Positions 60,085 through 64,000 of a DNA stretch of 64,000 nucleotides are shown piece by piece. The notes below the pieces were generated by a model, which saw only the letters and a list, made by a program, of their open reading frames with translations, had not been told where the DNA came from and made no database searches. The translations under genes were made by a program, and so were the position numbers. The DNA is from Streptomyces sp. NBC_00459 (GTDB lineage Bacteria; Actinomycetota; Actinomycetes; Streptomycetales; Streptomycetaceae), in NCBI RefSeq assembly GCF_036013955.1, contig NZ_CP107903.1, positions 6,758,001-6,822,000 on the forward strand. Direction: 5' to 3'. Positions within the stretch are counted from its first letter, which is position 1. Each line of letters starts with the position of its first letter.

Positions 60085-60945
60085 TCACACGTCCCGGCGG
60101 TCCAGCAGCACGAAGGCGCCGACGATCGCCGCGGCTGTCACTCCGACGAGCAGGCCGAGCTGTGCGCCGCCGGCGGCGTTCTCGTTGTCGAGCCCGAAGA
60201 TCTTGGCGAGGGCGTTGGGCGCGTTGTACTCCATCATCTTCTCGCCGATCGTCCGCAGGCTCTCGGACAGCATCAGGAACGCGGGCAGGATCGCCGGCAC
60301 CAGGACGAGGCCCAGCATCGCGGTGATCGCGCCCGCCGAGTGACGCAGCATCGAGCCGACCGCGAGGGCGAGCACACCCAGCAGCGAGACGTACAGCGCG
60401 CCCATGAGGACAGTGCCGCCCCACGCCTTGCCCTCGTCGCCGCTGTGCATCGCCTCGGTCATCAGGCCGACGAAACCGATCGCGAACGCGGACACGACGA
60501 ACGCGACCGCGAAGAAGATGATCAGCTTGGCGGCGAGCACCCGGTGGCGCTGCGGCGAGGCGGTGAACGTCGTACGGATCATGCCCGTGCCGTACTCCGA
60601 CGAGATGACCAGCACGCCCAGCGTGATCAGGCAGATCTGCCCGAGGACCAGCCCGAAGAACGCGGTGATGGTGTAGGGCACGTTCCCGAAGTTCTCGTCC
60701 TGCGTCTGCGCGGCGACCAGCAGGCCGATGCCGACGACGAGGAGCAGGAAGACCCCGAGCGTCCACATCGTGGAGCGCACCGACTTGATCTTCGTCCACT
60801 CGGAAGCCAGGGCATGACCGAGGTGCGTACGCGTGACCGGGATCGGCGAGGTGTAGGGCGCGTACGAAGTGCCGGGCGCCGCCTGCCAGTTGGGCGCGGC
60901 CTGCGGCGCCGGCTGCTGCGTCGGGGGCTGCTGGGGCGTGCTCAT
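60085..60945 (-). CDS. ABC transporter permease, transporter 1
   Basis: A 286-residue ABC-2-type permease beginning MSTPQQPPTQQPAPQAAPNW, a Pro/Gln-rich cytoplasmic leader of about 45 residues. The conserved SEWTKIKSVRSTMWTLGVFL comes next. Six membrane helices follow, including GLVLGQICLITLGVLVISSE and GGTVLMGALYVSLLGVLALA. GTGMIRTTFTASPQRHRVLA is the typical ABC-2 loop. It overlaps its ATPase gene by 4 bp. Substrate unknown. Confidence 0.92.
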   Translation of the reverse strand: MSTPQQPPTQQPAPQAAPNWQAAPGTSYAPYTSPIPVTRTHLGHALASEWTKIKSVRSTMWTLGVFLLLVVGIGLLVAAQTQDENFGNVPYTITAFFGLVLGQICLITLGVLVISSEYGTGMIRTTFTASPQRHRVLAAKLIIFFAVAFVVSAFAIGFVGLMTEAMHSGDEGKAWGGTVLMGALYVSLLGVLALAVGSMLRHSAGAITAMLGLVLVPAILPAFLMLSESLRTIGEKMMEYNAPNALAKIFGLDNENAAGGAQLGLLVGVTAAAIVGAFVLLDRRDV

Positions 60946-62150
60946 CGGGCGTCCTCGGGCTTGGTCAGGGCGGGAGCGGCGGGCGCCTGCTGAGGCGCGG
61001 CGGGCTGCGCGTACGGGTTCTCGTGGCCGCCGGCGGGAGCGCCGGGGCCGCCAGGGGCGCCGTACGGCCCCGCGGGCTGCCCGTGCTGCCCCGGGTCCGA
61101 GAACGGCGGCTGACCGCTCTGCTGGGGCGGCGGCGGGGCGTACCAGCCCGGCTGTCCCTGTCCCGGGACCGGCATCTGCACCGGCGGCTGCGCGCCCGGC
61201 GGCAGCTGCTGCTGGAGCCCGGCCCGCTGGTCGACGGTCGAGCGGTAGTCGACAGCGCCCTGCGTCATCCGCATGTACGCCTCTTCCAGCGACGCCTGGT
61301 GCGGCGACAGCTCCCACAGACGTACGTCGGCGGAGTGTGCCAGGTCGCTGATGCGGTGCAGCGGCAGGCCCATGACGCGCAGCGCGCCGTCCTGCTCGGG
61401 CAGCACCTGGCCGCCCGCCTCGGTCAGCGCCGCCGTCAGCTTCTCGCGCTGCTGCGGCTCGGTCTCCGGCGTGCGTACGCGTGCGAAGTCGGCCGAGTTG
61501 GCGGAGATGAAGTCCTTGATGCTCATGTCGGACAGCAGCTGTCCGCGCCCGATCACGATGAGGTGGTCGGCGGTCAGCGCCATCTCGCTCATCAGGTGGG
61601 AGGAGACGAACACGGTCCGGCCCTCCGCCGCGAGCGCCTTCATCAGGTTGCGCACCCAGAGGATGCCCTCCGGGTCGAGGCCGTTGACCGGCTCGTCGAA
61701 GAGCAGCACCTGGGGGTCGCCGAGGAGCGCGGCGGCGATGCCGAGCCGCTGTCCCATACCGAGCGAGAACCCCTTGGAGCGCTTGCGGGCCACGTCCTGG
61801 AGCCCGACGACCCCCAGCACCTCGTCCACGCGCCGCGCCGGGATGCCCGAGAGCTGCGCCAGGCACAGCAGATGGCTGCGGGCTGACCGGCCGCCGTGCA
61901 CCGCCTTCGCGTCGAGCAGCGCGCCGACCTGCCGGGGGGCGTTGGGCAGCCTGCGGTAGGGGAAGCCGCCGATCGTCACCTGGCCCGAGGTGGGCTGGTC
62001 CAGGCCGAGGATCATCCTCATCGTCGTCGACTTGCCCGACCCGTTCGGGCCGAGGAAGCCGGTGACGGATCCCGGCCGCACCTGGAAGGAAAGGTTGTAC
62101 ACGGCCGTCTTGTCGCCGTAGCGCTTCGTCAGGCCGACTGCCTCGATCAT
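60942..62150 (-). CDS. ABC transporter ATPase, transporter 1
   Basis: About 402 residues from ATG 62150 (MIEAVGLTKRYGDK). Walker A GPNGSGKSTT, signature FSLGMGQRLGIA, Walker B VLLFDEPVNGLDPEG and the H-loop SSHLMSEMA. After the ATPase and a regulatory domain (to about 310) there is a Pro/Gly/Gln-rich tail (GWYAPPPPQQSGQPPFSDPG) unusual for this class. The same low-complexity flavour starts its permease. Paralogue of the ATPase at 63063-64000. Confidence 0.94.
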   Translation of the reverse strand: MIEAVGLTKRYGDKTAVYNLSFQVRPGSVTGFLGPNGSGKSTTMRMILGLDQPTSGQVTIGGFPYRRLPNAPRQVGALLDAKAVHGGRSARSHLLCLAQLSGIPARRVDEVLGVVGLQDVARKRSKGFSLGMGQRLGIAAALLGDPQVLLFDEPVNGLDPEGILWVRNLMKALAAEGRTVFVSSHLMSEMALTADHLIVIGRGQLLSDMSIKDFISANSADFARVRTPETEPQQREKLTAALTEAGGQVLPEQDGALRVMGLPLHRISDLAHSADVRLWELSPHQASLEEAYMRMTQGAVDYRSTVDQRAGLQQQLPPGAQPPVQMPVPGQGQPGWYAPPPPQQSGQPPFSDPGQHGQPAGPYGAPGGPGAPAGGHENPYAQPAAPQQAPAAPALTKPEDAR

Positions 62151-62295
62151 GCTCCGCACCCACCGAAAAATTCAGGACAGCAGGGCACACGCCCCCGTAA
62201 GGGTTAGGAGCTTATCCGGACGCTGACGGTTCCCCCCAAGGAGTATTAAAAATGTCGGGTTCATGACCGTGCGAGGGGAGTGCGGGGGACAGGGC

Positions 62296-63066
62296 TCAGG
62301 CATCCCGTTTCTTCAGCAGCGCATACCCGCCGAGCAGGGCCACGACGACCCACCCCACCATGATCGCGAGCCCGCCCCAGGGGCCGTACGGAGTGTCGTT
62401 GTCGACCGGGGTGACCACCTGCATGATCTTGCTGCCGGCCTGGTCGGGCAGATAGCGGGCGACCTTCTTCGTCGCCGAGACCGCGCCCAGGATGTTGGAG
62501 ATCAGGAAGAAGAACGGCATCAGCACACCGAGCGACAGCATCGGGCTGCGCAGCATCGCGGCCACGCCCATGGAGAACAGGGCGATGAGCGTCATGTAGA
62601 GCGCCCCGCCGATGACCGCGCGCAGTACGCCCGGATCGCCGATCGACGTCGAATGGTCGCCCAGCATCGCCTGCCCGAGGAAGAACGCGGCGAAGCTGGT
62701 GACGATGCCGACCGCGAAGGCGAGCCCGGCCGCCACCGCGAGCTTGCTGGCGAGAAATGTGCCGCGCTGCGGTACGGCGGACAGCGAGGTGCGGATCATG
62801 CCGGTGCTGTACTCGTTCGACACGACGAGCACCCCGAACACGATCATCGCGAGCTGGCCGAGGCTCATCCCCGCGAAGCTCGTGTACGTCGGATCGAAGG
62901 ACAGCCGGTCCTTCTCGCTGAGGTCGCTCCACTGGTTCTTGAAGAGCAGCGAGATCAGCGCGCCGAGCGCGATCGTCACCACGGCCGCCAGACCGAGCGT
63001 CCACACCGTGGACGCTACCGACCGGATCTTGGTCCACTCGGACCGGATGACCTGAGCGGCCGTCAT
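62296..63066 (-). CDS. ABC transporter permease, transporter 2
   Basis: A 256-residue ABC-2-type permease, MTAAQVIRSEWTKIRSVAST, without the Pro/Gln-rich leader of its neighbour. Six membrane helices, for example LGLAAVVTIALGALISLLF and GLAIMVGWVVVALLGGYALL. The loop STGMIRTSLSAVPQRGTFLA is shared with the paralogue at 60085-60945. It overlaps its ATPase gene by 4 bp. Confidence 0.93.
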   Translation of the reverse strand: MTAAQVIRSEWTKIRSVASTVWTLGLAAVVTIALGALISLLFKNQWSDLSEKDRLSFDPTYTSFAGMSLGQLAMIVFGVLVVSNEYSTGMIRTSLSAVPQRGTFLASKLAVAAGLAFAVGIVTSFAAFFLGQAMLGDHSTSIGDPGVLRAVIGGALYMTLIALFSMGVAAMLRSPMLSLGVLMPFFFLISNILGAVSATKKVARYLPDQAGSKIMQVVTPVDNDTPYGPWGGLAIMVGWVVVALLGGYALLKKRDA

Positions 63067-64000
63067 GACCGTCCTTCCTGCCGGCCGTCGCCCCAGGAAC
63101 CCGCCGCGGAATCGGGCGGGGGACCGGCCGGGAGGCCGGACGGGGTCGGGGTGTCGGAGTGCGCGTGGTACTCGACCGACTCGGCGGTCAGCTGCATGAA
63201 CGCCTCCTCCAGGGAGGCCTGCTGGGGGCTCAGCTCATGCAGCACGAGGTGGTGCTGCGCGGCCAGCTCACCGATCTGCTCGGCCTTCCCGCCGTCCACT
63301 TCGAGCGTCTCCCCGCCGGCCTGCACCGCGGTGATCCCGGCGGCGTACAGGACGTCGAGCAGCCGCTCGCGCTGGGGGGAGCGGATACGGACGTACGAGC
63401 GCGAGTTCTGCTCGATGAAGTCCGCCATGGAGGTGTCGGCGAGCAGCCGTCCCTGCCCGATGACGACCAGGTGGTCGGCGGTCAGCGCCATCTCGCTCAT
63501 GAGGTGCGAGGAGACGAAGACCGTACGGCCCTGGGCGGCCAGCGATTTCATCAGGTTGCGGATCCAGTGGATGCCCTCGGGGTCGAGGCCGTTGACCGGC
63601 TCGTCGAACATCAGGATCCGCGGGTCGCCGAGCAGCGCGCCCGCGATACCGAGGCGCTGCCCCATGCCGAGCGAGAACCCCTTCGCCTTCTTCCGGGCGA
63701 CCGCCGTGAGCCCGACGGTGTCGAGCACCTCGTGCACCCGGGAGGAGGGGATGCCATTGCTCTGCGCGAGACAGAGGAGGTGGTTGTAGGCGCTGCGCCC
63801 ACCGTGCATGGCCTTGGCGTCGAGGAGGGCGCCGATGTACTTGAGGGGGTCCTTGAGCCGGTTGTAGTGCTGACCGTCGATCCGGACGTCGCCGGCGGTG
63901 GGCCGGTCGAGGCCGAGCATCATCCGCATGGTGGTGGACTTGCCGGCGCCGTTGGGGCCGAGGAAGCCGGTCACGATGCCCGGTCTGACGGTGAACGTCA
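63063..64000 (-). CDS. ABC transporter ATPase, transporter 2 (runs off the window)
   Basis: The N-terminus lies beyond position 64000; the visible part begins TFTVRPGIVTGFLGPNGAGK. Walker A GPNGAGKSTT, signature FSLGMGQRLGIA, Walker B ILMFDEPVNGLDPEG, H-loop SSHLMSEMA. The C-terminal regulatory domain ends with a short Pro/Ser tail. Very similar to the ATPase at 60942-62150, so the two transporters arose by tandem duplication. Confidence 0.94.
   Translation of the reverse strand, partial: TFTVRPGIVTGFLGPNGAGKSTTMRMMLGLDRPTAGDVRIDGQHYNRLKDPLKYIGALLDAKAMHGGRSAYNHLLCLAQSNGIPSSRVHEVLDTVGLTAVARKKAKGFSLGMGQRLGIAGALLGDPRILMFDEPVNGLDPEGIHWIRNLMKSLAAQGRTVFVSSHLMSEMALTADHLVVIGQGRLLADTSMADFIEQNSRSYVRIRSPQRERLLDVLYAAGITAVQAGGETLEVDGGKAEQIGELAAQHHLVLHELSPQQASLEEAFMQLTAESVEYHAHSDTPTPSGLPAGPPPDSAAGSWGDGRQEGRS

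Overview
The window is chromosomal DNA of a Streptomyces (high-GC actinomycete). The evidence is the very GC-rich coding sequence with frequent GTG and TTG starts, an arginine-rich Rho, a full nine-gene atp operon, a NucS mismatch endonuclease, a CBM2-FnIII-GH18 chitinase beside its own two-component pair, and gene order from tRNA-Arg through lysA-hom-thrC-thrB-rho to atp that matches, as I recall it, the SCO5350-SCO5395 region of S. coelicolor.

Positions 1 to about 18,800 are accessory DNA. The left part (1-11,000) holds unrecognised small genes, a complete IS21-family insertion sequence (1836-4109) with a 5-bp target duplication, two diverged copies of a non-coding repeat of about 145 bp (1581-1725 and 7041-7185), a protein made of eleven 8-residue repeats, and two adjacent co-directional genes that look defence-like. 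One of these is a multi-domain protein with an RHIM-like QIGxxN segment. The other is a GHKL ATPase carrying a C-terminal PD-(D/E)XK-like motif in visibly lower-GC DNA. Positions 11,300-18,800 are the core of an actinomycete integrative and conjugative element (AICE): GntR regulator with a repeated palindromic operator, single-copy regulatory gene, FtsK/TraSA-type DNA pump, Spd-like membrane protein, rolling-circle Rep, Xis and tyrosine integrase. They end beside the 3' end of a tRNA-Arg(CCG), the likely attachment site. The rep gene has a one-base deletion and a 24-bp tandem duplication exactly at its HUH catalytic motif, so the element is probably unable to replicate.

From 18,963 rightwards the sequence is conserved chromosome. 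First comes a stand-alone response regulator, then NrtL (an ArgS-like protein without the catalytic core), and the lysine/threonine genes lysA, hom, thrC and thrB. Next are rho, a secreted trypsin-like protease with FG-GAP repeats, an LCP cell-wall ligase, rpmE behind a SigR-type promoter, and prfA-prmC-tsaC with an LMW-phosphatase-like gene, glyA and a WecA-like transferase.

The atpIBEFHAGDC operon (38,824-46,650) makes the F1Fo ATP synthase. It is followed by a DUF2550 gene, the convergent chitinase with its sensor kinase and regulator, a PduO adenosyltransferase, a 3-hydroxyacyl-CoA dehydrogenase, a STAS protein, a membrane-anchored P-loop protein, nucS, an LLM flavin monooxygenase, and two tandem paralogous ABC transporters, the last running off the window end.

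Many intergenic gaps hold long perfect hairpins that act as terminators. All positions and alignments were read by eye; no searches were run.
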